Positions 10,755-22,628 of a stretch of 64,000 nt of DNA are shown in pieces; position 1 is the stretch's first letter; every line of letters begins with the position of its first letter. The translations under genes were made by a program, and so were the position numbers. Source of the DNA: Powellomyces hirtus (lineage: Eukaryota > Chytridiomycota > Chytridiomycetes > Spizellomycetales > Powellomycetaceae); NCBI GenBank assembly GCA_025526995.1, contig JAHLKG010000009.1, forward strand, positions 372,001 to 436,000, read 5' to 3'. A model generated the notes under the pieces. It saw only the letters and a list, made by a program, of their open reading frames with translations. It did no database searches and had not been told where the DNA came from.

Positions 10755-13024
10755 TCAGAAATTGCAGCCAGAAGACAACACATCAAACATGTTGTTGCTG
10801 GGAGCTGCCGCTGGTCGCGGTCTTGTCATGGGCGTTTTGCGCAATGTCGTGCGCTTCTTCTTCCGCGCAAGACCCGTCCCAGACGGCCCGTAACTCATCA
10901 CAGCTTCCATCTGCTCTTCTATGCCGTCGGTGGCGGCCGCGTAGATGGCTCGGTAGGTTGTGATTCTCCCCGCTGTCAGCTGCTGCTCACTGACAGTACC
11001 GTCGCATCCTCCAACGTTCAACATCCGCTGGTATGCCGCACCCCCTTTGGCCATGACCATGCATCGATGGAATTCCAACCCATCCAAACAACCCCAATTA
11101 GCATCTTGCTCAATCCCACCAACATCACCTTGTGACGCGGGTTCGGCTTGTTGTCCAATGAGCAGCGATTGCGCAAGAAGCATGTTGCAATACAGCACCG
11201 TCTCCATCTGAGCCAAGCGGTGCAAAGAATCCCGTGTCGGCCTGCAACTGCTGGCGTTTTCCTGCAATTCCGATCCCGGCTGTGCGCCAGTTCGCTTCTC
11301 TAAGGATAATACGCCGGCACATATGATGGCTATGATTTCGTAATTGGCGATGGGCTGGTCTCGCGAGAACAGGTCTTGAATCAGATATCGCACTGAGATG
11401 GCGAGCGGAATCAGAAACGGATCCAACGTTCGCATTCCCGGGCCGTCAGCGGTAAGCACTCGAAAGTATATGGTCCGACGCACAGCGACGGACGCATCCA
11501 AAAACTTATCGCTCGTACGCGATCGGTCTGGCCCCAAGGCGCTTTGCACAAAGCTGTGGAACTCGGCGAATGGCACAGGTTCGACATTTTCGGAAACAAG
11601 CCGCTCCGCTCGTCGCAGATACTCCTTGATCTGCAGACTACCGGACTGGTAATCGGCCCACAGCTGCCGATCTATGGGAAAGACGCCCCAGAGTCGATCA
11701 TTGTCCGGAGGCTGGCAAGACCAAGCAATGATGCCGTAGATCCATCTGCGCAGCGGGCGTGACACCTCCCACACAGATCGACGAGCCACATTTTCCAGGT
11801 ACGGCGAGCACCAGAATATCCGCTGTGTGGCCACTTCGGCAAGTCGGAATTCGTACATGCCATTCCGCACGAGATTCAAGATTGTTGAAGTGGCTTCAGA
11901 GTCGCCTTGAACACCCTCGGAATATTGAGCCACTGCAAGTTTCAAGGAGTTCCGCAGATCGTCCTTGAGAGCCCCGGGATTCAATGGAGCAATGACGGCA
12001 TCTACCGCATCATATGCGGACGTGAGATGATTTAGAGATTGCAAGATCTGGATCACCTTCGTGATCCGCATAAAACCCCTCAGCTTTGGATTTAGCAAAT
12101 CCAAGTGTCCAGCAAGCGCTTGGTTAACGCTCGAGATATAATCGCATCCACCCAACGCGGCCAGCACAGGAAGAAGGATCGGGTTTATCCCCAGCGACTT
12201 AGATGTATCGGCCCGCTTGTAAATCTGTGCATGCAGGGCCCCCTCGCTCCAAGATAGTGTGTCAATCGGTATGTATCCCGTGAGTAGCGGCGGGGTGAGT
12301 GGTTCCGTGGATGGTGGCGGCTCTATTGTGTGAATGAAGAAGTCACTGTCGAGGGATATGATGGGTGCGTTGTCACGTCTCGCCTGGTGCGCCAGCGCCA
12401 TGTCTGCCTCTCCATGAGGATACACTGCGACATTTACGCCTGCACTCCGCAAAGAATGAATGCAGGCAGGCATGATCATCGGCGGAAGAAAGGAAGCGCT
12501 CCCCTTCTGGGCCAGCATGGACGGTGCGCCAGCGGTGAGCATGATCTCATCCATGACCAGCTGGACTCGATCTATCCTCTCCTTCAGACGGCCTTTGCGC
12601 TCCTCTCTTTTAAGTTCCGGCAGTATTCCGTCAAAGATAAATTGAGGCTCCAAACCAACGGAGCGAAACTTGTCGACCTCTCGCAAAAGGACTTCAGAGA
12701 GCAGGTCATGTTGGGCTAGAAACATTGCGGGTTATTGAGCATATTCTTCTCTAGAATCAGTTGCCGAGTGAACGACAGTACCTCCATGAAGCCAGCTCAC
12801 TTTCCGTGCTATATAGTGCACTGTGTTCGGAGAAATGTCAGAGCAAATTTCCTCAAACATGAAAATTCTTGTCAGGTAAAAAACATACCGAATGAGTTGC
12901 CGTCAACCAAAACGAGCGTGGACTCTTCCGGGGACGGCACACTTCCTAGGAGAGGCCATGTCACCGGAATCGCTGGAGAGCGGGAAAGCTGTCGCACATA
13001 TGAGGCCAGGCCGGTTACGCCCAT
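10755..13024 (-). CDS. Asteroid-like XPG-domain nuclease-fold protein (ASTE1 family)
   Basis: Three exons on the minus strand (13024-12889, 12820-12782, 12715-10755) give 711 residues. It starts MGVTGLASYV, the XPG N-terminal signature, and continues LVLVDGNSF. After the short second exon comes FIFDG, another XPG-N motif. The XPG-I region reads GEADMALA, then IISLDSDFFI, and a glycine-rich LGGCDY segment follows. These acidic residues are the metal ligands of FEN1/XPG nucleases, so catalysis is plausible, although Asteroid proteins differ in detail. The C-terminal tail is basic. The gene is divergent from the TFIIIC gene. Alternative names in this superfamily (Mkt1-like) cannot be excluded without a search. 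Confidence 0.78.
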
Positions 13025-13485
13025 TAGCGCTGAAAAAACGGAAAGTAAGTTTCGCTGTGGTCGCGAGGTCGCGAATGCTAAAAGAGCCGTCAATTTGTGG
13101 ATTGACAGGTTTTTTGCAAACCCATCATGCTGTTAGCAATAATTGCGGTTTTGACTTCTGCAATAGACCATGTCTGCGATCAACGCTTTCTCGCCTCAAT
13201 GAAGTATATGAACGTTCTTAAGGAGCCCAGATATGAATGCTGTAAACCTTTTTCTAAATTTCTCACACGCCACTATCAATGAGCTTGTCACATAAGCTTT
13301 CACAGAAATCAGCATAAACCACCTTGCTTCCCAGATGTCCTGCGCATTCCATGTGAAATGCTTTGGTTTATGCATGTCTGTTTGTCTGTCCCAGAGGGTT
13401 TTCCGATGTACTGTAGGTCAAACGCAAACGCGTGTGAGTCCCGAATTGTGTTGTCCAAGATGCTCAGCATGGTCCGAAAACTGCA
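13025..13485. promoter_or_regulatory. Shared divergent promoter region
   Basis: A 461-bp gap between the starts of the Asteroid-like gene (minus) and the TFIIIC gene (plus). It must hold both promoters. No TATA box or coding feature is obvious. Confidence 0.5.
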
Positions 13486-16400
13486 ATGGCGGGGATAAGC
13501 CACTCCTTCTTAGATACGCTCAATGCGCCCTCCCACGAGGTTGAGGAGCTGCTGCGTGACGGTCATCCAACACCAGCAGGTGCGAACGGAGCTTACATTG
13601 AGCACCACGAATGGCATGGCGAGGCCGGTTTTGGCGACATGTGGACTGGCGAGGGCGACGAAGGACTGGAAGATGCTGAGGGCGAGGAATACGATGAAGA
13701 GGAGGGAGAAGGGGACGGCGGGTCTGCGGAGGTGTATGAGGAGGGAGACGAGGGTGGAAAAAGTGACGCTCAAGACGGTGCAGACGAGATCCCGGACGAT
13801 GTTGGGTAATGTTATGAAATTGTGCAACGCAGGCTTGGGAAGGTGACATTGCTTAATTGTATTTGGACATTGTGTGCGCTATGCAGACGGCAGTTGGATA
13901 TAGCGACAGCCGATGCGGGCATATCGTCGCAGAAGCACGCGGACATCTTATGGGAGGAGGACGAGGAAGCCATGAAGGAAATCCACGCGACGGTGGGAAA
14001 CTTGGACGATGATTGGGAAGGCATTGGACGGAAGAAGAAGCGGAAAAAAAAGGTTTGCTGCTTGAATATGCATGTTGTTGTCGCATGAGGTTTTTTTTGC
14101 TAAATCAAGCTTGGACACTCACAGGTGCGACGAAAGACAACCGAGCTGACGGAAGAGCAGGCGGAAATTGTAGGACAAGCCAACCTGGCCTACATTGAAG
14201 GCGAGCATGTGCGAGCAGTGTCGCTTCTCCACAAAGTCATTCAAGACGCACCCAATGCCTACCAAGCGTGGGTCACGTTAGCGATGCTGCACGATGAACT
14301 GGGCGACTCGGTGAAAGCAATGCGAACGTACATGATGGCGGCCCACATTGATCCAAAGGATTCGGGTCTGTGGAGTCGACTAGGAGCATTGTCGCGGAAA
14401 GCAGGGCACAATGAGCAAGCAATGTACTGTTTCGATAGAGCCATCGTGGCTGAACCGACCAATGTGGATTCACGATGGGACCGCGCAGCGATATATCATG
14501 AGCGAGGCATGCTCCAGAAGGCAATTGAGGACTACAATGCGATTTTGGACGTTATTCCACACAATATGCCAGCCGTGAAAGAGCTGTGCAAAATCTATCT
14601 CGGTCTCAACGATCCCGAAAAGGCCATCACGCTATTTGAAGGAGCCCTGAACGCGGACGTGACCAACCCACTCCCTTCCTCTGCCGAAAGAGACTCGGAG
14701 GACGAAGAGCACGGCGAGCAGGATGATGAGCAGCAGCACGGCGAAGAGGTGACAAACCTCAGCTTAGGCGTCCGCGTCGCTGGCAACACGCGAATTGGGT
14801 ACGAGGAACTGAACATGTTGGCGGAACTGTACATGGATGTAGGCGACTATGAAAAGGCTCTGGTTACGATAAAACAAGGCACGAGGAGAGTGCGGGGGGA
14901 GACTGACAAGATGGATATAAATGAGGTCCAAGATGATGACTCTGATTTCACAGACGGGGCTCTGCATTACGGAATGGAACTCCCACTTGAGTTGCAGGTC
15001 AAATTGGGAATATGTCGGTTGTTCCTTAACAATCCTGACCTCGCCAAGCTTCACTTCCGCCCGCTTTATTCAAGCCCCGTTTCCGAGTATAGCGATCTGT
15101 ATCACGACGTTGGCGAAGCGTACATGCAGAAAAAGATGTTCTTGAGCGCATTGCATGTGTTTGAGGTGGTGAAGACTTACCCGGTGATGGATTCCCCGGT
15201 TTTGTGGACCAAGATGGGGCAATGTCATGCCCAGCTGGGCAATCTGCAAGTCGCAATGGAACTGTTTGAGAACGTGCTGGAAGTCCAGCCCGAACATGCG
15301 ACTGTCAAGCTTGAGCTTGCTGCGATTTGCGAGGAACTCGGGGATGAAGATCGATATCATCGATTGCTCGCTGAAGGCATGTATACACATTTGTTCATCT
15401 CACAATGCTAAATCATGCGATAGCGAATCTTATGCGCGATACCCTTTCAGTCTATTCCGAATCCCGATTCGAGACCGACGAGCACCGTGGGGCAGCACAT
15501 CTCGCGGACGCCGCACCGGGATCCTCGATCCCTCGCGGTAGTGACGCTGAGCCATCATTCATCCGCGAGAAAGAGAGCTCGGCAGCCATTCGGGACAAGG
15601 CTACCGAGGAAGCTGCGGAAGCCAACAGGCGCAAGCAGGCAATTGCGGCCTATGATAAGGTCATGGCTCTGTGTCCACGCATCCATGATCAAATAGCAAG
15701 GGTACGACATGGGGTTGCGGGAACAATGTGAAGATGGGGTTGACGCGTCTTTGTGTTGTTTTTAAGGCCGACTTTCTTCGAACAACTCGCAAGCTTCTGC
15801 AGAGATTCCAAACAACCCGAGCTTTCTATCCGCAAGACCGGGTATGTTCAGAGCTTACAAAGAAGGAGTCTGTAATTAGAATCTTTGCATTACTAAAAGG
15901 ACCTTGCCTGTGGATTCATCTAATGTTTCAGGCCAAACTATTCACTGGCTTGAATCCACGACACCGCACAGTGTCGACTGAGCAGGACACCGACCACATC
16001 GGCCAGCGAGGTATCCCTGGTGGTTTCATGTGCGTATATGTATGGACCGGTATCTCAGCGCTGTTCTTCTCTCCGCAGATCTGCTACAACCTCGCACGGA
16101 TCGGCCGCCTGCACATGTCACTGAGTTTCAGGGCCTGAGCTTTGACCAGTGGTACGATGTTTTCGTCAAGGTATGTATGTATGATGATTTGTTTGCCGGT
16201 TTTTGCGTGGCCGTTGAATCTTGTTTTCTCGTCACGCAATTGGCAGTACGCGTACGTGGCCGTCATGGATGGGAAAGAAGAGGATGCGCAGGAGACTCTG
16301 AAATCCGCATTCGATGCAAACGTGTACTACCATGATGAAAACCGGAAAGTCAAGCTGAGACTGCATATGATATGTAAGCACATCCGCTGCGAACTGCAAC

Positions 16401-17390
16401 TTGCCGTGTGGAATGGGTCTGACACGTTTTGTGGTGATTGCAGGTGTTGCACTATACGGCGGAAACATCCCCCGCGTAACAGAGCTCTGTCGCTGGTTCT
16501 GCGCTTACAAGCCTTTCACGAATGATGTGTACCGGCTGTACAGCGCCATGCATGCAGGGTATGTCATGCGGTTTCCATCGACCTCTGACGTCTTTTTCAG
16601 TCGGTGGGAAAATTTCCTCATCCCGGTGGGCTTGCTGCTAGTGGCTCCGAAGCGGTCGTCTGCTACGCTATGAACAGCAGCGTCAAGTACTTTATGCGGC
16701 AAATCCGGCTCATGGAAAAGAGTATCAAAGCCAACCCCCATGCAGCGGAATACAAAAACCCTTTGCTGTTGACGACCTATGGGCACATCCTGCAGGCGGG
16801 ACGGAGCTACCTGGGCGCCATCGGTAAACACCAGCATAGACGCTTCTTTTCTCCTCATCCCACATGGCTCACGCTTTGCTTATCTTCCCCCCCCCCCAGC
16901 TTTCTACGTCAAAGCCTACAGCATCTGTCCCGCGGACCCGCTCATCAATTTCTCACTGGGCTTGGCGCAAATTCAGCGCGGCATGCAGCGGAAATCGGAC
17001 AATCGACACCTGCATCTGATGCAGGGGTTCACGTGCATGATGCGGTATTATGAGCTGCGGGGTGGCAACATGGAGGCGAGCTATAATGTCGCGAGGGCGT
17101 TTCATCATGTTGGTGAGAAAAGCGGTGGCGCGACCGACATTTGATTATTCCGTGGGCTTTTTCTTTTTTTTTTTTTCTCTGACACTGGCCGTATCGTAGG
17201 ATTAAATCACCTGGCGATCCCGTATTACGAGAAAGTGCTGAATGCATCAGATAAAGGCGAACAGGCTGCCAAAGAGGACGAATCGCAAAATCTCAAGGGC
17301 GAGGCGGCGTACAATCTCTCACTCATCTACGTCGCTAATGGGTCTTTGGGCTTGTCTGACATCCTCTTGCGGAAATATTGCACGGTTTGA
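13486..17390 (+). CDS. Transcription factor IIIC subunit Tfc4/GTF3C3 (TPR protein)
   Basis: Twelve exons: 13486-13805, 13887-14052, 14125-15376, 15424-15701, 15767-15841, 15932-16010, 16079-16170, 16247-16373, 16444-16558, 16642-16823, 16900-17112 and 17200-17390, giving 1029 residues. The first ~140 residues are highly acidic. A basic KKKRKKK stretch follows, then an array of tetratricopeptide repeats (LAYIEGEHVRAVSLL, AGHNEQAMYCFDRAI). After an acidic linker a second TPR block runs to the family C-terminus (EAAYNLSLIYVANGS...LLRKY). This subunit scaffolds the tauA lobe of TFIIIC, binds box A of tRNA genes and recruits TFIIIB. The third intron (15377-15423, 47 nt) starts with GC, not GT. The 16559-16641 acceptor is CTGCTAG, chosen because it keeps the frame. 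Confidence 0.9.
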
Positions 17391-17577
17391 AAAAAAGCAC
17401 ATGTGCATATGGCATGGAAATGGATTCGATACTTAGCAAGGGCTTATAGCATCTTACTCCATTCACCAGCAATGGTTGCATAGCTATTTTCAGTAGTGGT
17501 TTTGTGGATAGAGAAACGTTCGATTATATATTGTGGGATTTTTTATTACAAATGAGATTTCCATCCTAATCACTAGC

Positions 17578-18375
17578 TCAAGAGCTCTTTTTGAATGGCC
17601 ACCCTGCAAATCGGCGAAACATCCAAAATCAGATTCCTAAATTCGTTTCTTTTCATGTTCTCGGTCCATCGCACACACTCACATTCAGGAATGGGTTCAA
17701 TCCACTGCCTCCCTTCTTTGGCCAGCTGTTCCTGCCACATGGCCTTGAACGCCGGGTCCTGCGAGGAACAAATGTGAGGTTTAGAAAAAAAGGCCGGGAT
17801 GCGAGCTGTGTAGAATCGAGAAGACGATGCCCTGACTTACGTGAAACTCCTTGGCCCACAGCATGGAAGGAATCCATCGGTCAGGGTAGCTGTGTCGGAC
17901 CTGTTGTTGGTTTCAGAAAGCGTCATGAGCAAGCGTGCAATGGTTCAGAGATTCTTCCCAATGCTCCAATGACCCTTCCATTTTTCCCACATCCCATCTC
18001 CCATGCATGACGGCTCTTTTTTCCTCCAACAAGAATTCCAAATCTCCTCCCGCCCTCCCCCCCGGGGGGTCGCGTTGGGGAAATCGCCCAACGTGAAAAA
18101 ACGCACACACACCTCATTCTTTGCCGACAAGTTCCACGCCAATCCAACAAGAGTCGCCACACCGGCGCCCGTGACGAGAGTGTTGACAAAGACGTTTTTG
18201 GGTGCTGGCCACCAACCGCCTGTGTAAAAAAAAACAACAAATGCAAAACGGCGGGGTCGTAGTTTAGTGATATTTGACCGGAAAGTATCCATTGGTGTCC
18301 TAGTGAAGCAGAGATCACCGTACCGTAATAGGACCAGACCCATTTGGGGTAAGGGTATTTTCCACCTCCTCCCAT
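17578..18375 (-). CDS. Small single-pass membrane protein, possible mitochondrial complex I accessory subunit
   Basis: Five exons on the minus strand (18375-18324, 18219-18113, 17900-17841, 17758-17683, 17603-17578) give 106 residues. It starts MGGGGKYPYPKWVWS, then GGWWPAPKN, one hydrophobic segment at ~residues 31-48 (TLVTGAGVATLVGLAWNL), then RWIPSMLWAKEF and a charged tail ending PEWWPFKKSS. The tryptophan-rich YPYPK.VWS..GGWW pattern recalls small uncharacterised fungal and plant complex I accessory proteins, but I cannot name the subunit. Exons join in frame with good donors and CAG/TAG acceptors, so the gene itself is well supported. It is convergent with the TFIIIC gene. Confidence 0.72.
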
Positions 18376-20871
18376 TTTGTGAAGACTGTTGAATTGGTGG
18401 ATGTGGGTATTTGGCAACGAGTGTCCTGCCCGGTTTCGTCAAGTGGGGTTGACCGCGCCGGATCACGTGATTTTACAGGCAGGCTGAATCTGCTGAATTG
18501 ACGTACAGTAGCCTGAGAGTGCGAAATGATGGTAGAGCGGGCAGAGAAAAAGTACAGAACGGAACGAGTATAGGCTGGAATCCAGCAGTTCATTTCCGCT
18601 CGATGACAGTGATGCCACAAAACACCGCTGAACCCTTGGGCCGATGTAGCCGGCAGCTCCACTCATTATGCACTCATGGATTCGCAGAATCATAAGACTT
18701 ATTGTATTGATGCACAACGCAGCACGATGATGTTTGCAAAGCTGCTTCCACAGCTTGGAAGGAATTCCAGACTTTGTGTCCCAGGTGGAATTGTGCAACG
18801 GGTGAGACTTTGTTCCCTGTCGACGAGACGTCACGTTGTCAAACTGCGATTGCAAACGAACAGGCGACTTGGGTATATCAGAAAAGGCATAGACCATATG
18901 CGGCGTAAGGGATTGATTGCAGCACGATTGTGTATCATAGTTAAAAAACACTTTAGGCTGACCATTGAGTTGTAAAGTTTCTCCATTGATGTTCACACCG
19001 CTACAAAATTCAACGACTATGCTGTACAAGCCTTTGCTGGACACTTAGAAGTGTGCAAATTCTTTTTTAGTGTAAGGGATTGATTGCTGCATGATTGGCC
19101 GTCAAGGCGGATATCCCCGCGACTGTAGGAAAGGGTGAGCGTCTCGAACCACAGACGGCGGTGGATGGAAAAGCTGGAGTCATCGGGGACTTCGGAACGA
19201 GTGACGGAACAACTAGTATGACTTCACCCACTGGTGCTTTGAATTCATCGAGCGTGGACTGTCAACATATCTTCGACTCTGCGTTGAGAACGTGCCAGAG
19301 AAGTCAGACGTCCTTGATTTTCACGAATCAATCGGGATACGGCTGCAAATGATGCTGCTGTCAGACGCATATCTACTTTCATATATCGATAGATACACTG
19401 TTGTTTCAACTTCGAGTCCGCGATGGATAAGATCCAATCTACTTGTATTGTTGATGTGATGCATCACTCAATCAAGTCCCCTTGACCGTGGAAATACACC
19501 CCAGGATGGATCACCATCATGATGTCTCGTATGATGACATCGATAGCATCCCACTATGCATGCTTGTGCAAAACGGAAGGGGGCCCGGGTAATGTGAGGT
19601 GTTGAACAAGAAATATGGCGGATACTTGCAGCCTCGACTTTTATGGGATGGGGGCTTTGAGATGAGAGGGTGGTGGGTGAGTCAACAGTCCGATCGGAAT
19701 GTTGCCATGACAGTATCGATACTAATAAATACGCATCGGAGACAGATGGAGGTTGATTGGGCGAGTGACTTGCTTGTTTGAGAGATTGACGGGTGGCCAA
19801 ACCGGTTCGAGCCGCATGCAGCCATCAATCAATCATGGAAAAGTCATCTGCTCCACCAAACTGATTGACTGACTCTTTGACTGACTGACTGACTGATGGA
19901 TGGCGTTTTTGGGAGTCACGCGTTTCGCAGTCAGAAAGAGTTTGCGCCTCCTTCTTGGCCAAAGTCGCCTTTTGCACCATTTTGCGCCTTTTTGCCTCGG
20001 GCCAACAACAACAGCATGCAAGAACAACCAACAACAAGGAGGCGGTGATTCACAGCGTATGTGATGAATGCACTACTATCATAGTGAGATGGGTAAACAT
20101 CCGGCGTCTCCACCGACCGACGTCTCCGCCCCCACTGTGGCCGCCCACACGCTGCGAGTCCAAATCCATCCAGATAAGAGAGAAAAAGTCGCTTATCCAC
20201 GGGCCACGGCTGTGGCTATTTGACTTTGACATGCCTGACTGACCTCCATGGAGCCAGCGTGACTAAGGCTTTTCTTACCATTTCACTTGACTTGGACTTT
20301 TTTGATTTGATTGGAGAATGTCTGTCCCTTTTTTTGGCCCTTGGCGAATCAATTATGAATGACTTGCTTATCCATCAAGAGTTGGTTGCTCCACGTCAAA
20401 CAAACCCAAACTTCCTAATAAAGTCAATCATCTTGCATGACTTGTTCCTTTCCGCGGCTCATTATCACAAATCCGCAGATACATAACCGACCGGCCACCT
20501 GCTCGTCCCCCCGCCCCGCCGAGTTTCTTTTTCCCCACCCACTCAACACACACATTTAGAATGAACTCTTCCTACTTTGCCCTCGAGGCTGCTATCTAAG
20601 CAAGCAAGTCGCTTCTTGCGCTTGTTGGCTACCCAAGCTCACCCACCTGGAATATCTTCTGCGCTTCTCCCGCCCCCCCTCACCACCCTCCGGCGTGGCA
20701 ACTGCGGAAGCTTTTTCCCAACACTCGACTTGGCAGAAACCCAGACTCCTTTTTTAGTTCACACATAAACTCAACCCCAGCTTCTCTTTGCACCCCTCCC
20801 TCCGTCCCGAGTACAACCTTCGACCCACCTTCCACCTGTAGTCTCACAACAGCTCCCAACACCACACCACA
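18376..20871. other. Long gene-poor region upstream of the cyclin gene
   Basis: About 2.5 kb. It contains a possibly decayed reading frame pair (18780-19200) and a GACT microsatellite at ~19863-19900. A long pyrimidine-rich, Ser/Pro-codon-like tract at 20480-20870 is probably the leader and promoter of the cyclin gene. No other gene is recognised. Long regulated upstream regions are common for G1 cyclin genes. Confidence 0.45.
18780..19200 (-). pseudogene. Possible decayed duplicated cysteine-containing gene
   Basis: Two minus-strand frames share a motif. Segment B (about 19044-18780) reads ...LQLNGQPKVFF..., then TQSCCNQSLTP. Segment A (about 19200-19050) reads RGDIRLDGQSCSNQSLTL. The DNA repeat is 18905-18930 against 19072-19097, 26 nt with two mismatches. 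Neither frame has an ATG start or convincing splice sites, and a stop precedes segment B. This could be remnants of a tandemly duplicated secreted-protein gene. No family is recognised. Confidence 0.25.
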
Positions 20872-22093
20872 ATGGCCACCGCAGACGTTCTCTACCCTTC
20901 GCATGTCGTTGATCTCCTTCCTCAACTGCCATGCCCTACTCAGTATCAATCCCAACCGCAACCACAGCAACACTACCCACCACACCAGCCGCAGTTCTCT
21001 GATACAGCATCACAGGCATCGGATGACTTGAAAAGCAAAGGTAGGTTATCTGTCATTCCTGATGAGCGTCAGGACTTCTGGCATTTTTATGCGAGCAACT
21101 CGTTGACAGTTAATTTCGTCCCAATTCTCAGATGTTAATGGCAACCCCGAGCTCGCAGAGAGTCTGGTCTTCACCGCATCTTTGATCATTGAGTCCATAT
21201 GGCATACCCGCCCGGCCTCCTCACCAGCGACTTGCACAAGTCAACCCGCTCCTTCAGCAGCAAACCCGACTCCGGCGCTTGCTCCGCTCTCCCGCGTTAT
21301 CCAAGAGTTGCTTCGCCGATCTCGGACGTCCTGCTCTACCTTCCAGCTTTCGCTCCTGTACCTTATCAAGTTGCGCAATGCGCTTCTTATCAAGGGTGCT
21401 CCGTCTTGCCCTGCCACTGGAGCCACTCCCTCCCCTTCATCATCCGCAATCTCTCTCCCGAACCAGCGCCCCTCTATTCCCGTCTCCTCTCCCATCCGTT
21501 GCGGTCGTCGCATGTTCTTGGCTGCTCTGATTCTTGCCAACAAGTATCTGCAGGACAAAAACTACTCGATGAAAGCATGGGCCAAAATATGCGGTCTTGA
21601 TGCTGCAGAGCTTTGCGCCAACGAACGGCTGTTCCTGTCGTGTATCAACTATGAGCTGTTTGTGCCTCAGCATACGTGGGCCAAGTGGAGCGGAACCATC
21701 ATCAAGCGGGTGGAAATCGTTCGGGAACGGAGAGAAAAGGAGAGCAGAAGCAGACAGATGGTCACTGGATGGTTGCAAGGATTGGGCGGTGGATCAATGA
21801 CGCCTCCGATCTCGCCCATGATGCCTACCAACACCATCTTGAAACCTCTCTTACCCAGACATGTCGCTGTCGCGGCGCCACCTACGCCACCTCAGGAGCC
21901 AAGAACCCTCTCTAATGTCGCTGAAGCTGCCCCCCTCTCTCTGAAGCGAGGCCGCTCTCCGGCGTCGCTGTTGCCCAGCATCTCTGTCGTATGGAACGGT
22001 CTTCCGAGTCCTGTCAGTGATGTTGTGGATACCATGTCGGCACAAAAGCGTCGAAGACTTCAACCCTCTGATGCTGTGTATGGCAATATGTAG
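20872..22093 (+). CDS. Pho85-type (PCL/Pho80-like) cyclin
   Basis: Two exons (20872-21040, 21132-22093) encode 376 residues. The cyclin core contains LVFTASLIIESIWH, and then after a Ser/Pro linker GRRMFLAALILANKYLQDKN and SMKAWAKICGLDAAELCANE. These match the cyclin-box helices of the PCL group, including the RMF..LILA.KY signature. Such cyclins bind the Pho85/Cdk5-type kinase and control G1 entry, polarity or metabolism. The C-terminal 120 residues are Pro/Ser-rich with SP and TP sites, so turnover by phosphorylation is plausible. The long upstream region suggests regulated transcription. Confidence 0.82.
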
Positions 22094-22628
22094 ATTACCC
22101 CCTTCCTTACCCCGTTCCTCTCTTCCCCACCACACATCCGCTCTTCGACACCTGTAGTCCTGGAGCTTGGTCCCACATGGCGACATTCTTTTTCATTATT
22201 TGAATTAAGCAAACGTCACCTTGTTGTGATTTCAAGTCTCTCACACGCCCCTCTCACACGTTTATCATCATTGCTCCTGGAGTATTTCCTGGAATTTGTG
22301 TCCTCTGAGGGTAGGTTGTACGCCACGTCATTCAGTACGATGTTCCATGCGGAAACCCAGACTTGGGATGACAAATCCGACCACTCTTGATCTGATCTCG
22401 ATAATTCTTGTGTGATGATGAATCCGATCTTCGTACTCGGAGACGTCAACGAACATTGTCATTAGAAACACGAACTCCGAACTAGACTTGGACAACAGGC
22501 TCAAAATCACAAATCCACATGTTAAACTTAAACGATCATTTACACTTCATGTACACGCTAGCCCATCATTTACACTTCATGTACACGCTAGCCCTGCTGA
22601 TAAACACACCCAATTCACCGCTACCAAA
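22094..22628. other. Convergent intergenic region
   Basis: 3' ends of the cyclin and glyoxalase II genes. It contains a perfect 30-bp tandem repeat at 22535-22594. No gene is recognised. Confidence 0.5.
22535..22594 (+). repeat. Perfect 30-bp tandem duplication
   Basis: The unit beginning ATCATTTACACTTCATGTAC occurs at 22535-22564 and again at 22565-22594 without mismatch. It lies just 3' of the glyoxalase II stop. A recent slippage duplication is the likely cause. Confidence 0.9.

Noticed and set aside
19800..19820. Box-B-like GGTTCGAGCC
   Set aside because: No box A at the right distance and no T-arm pairing.
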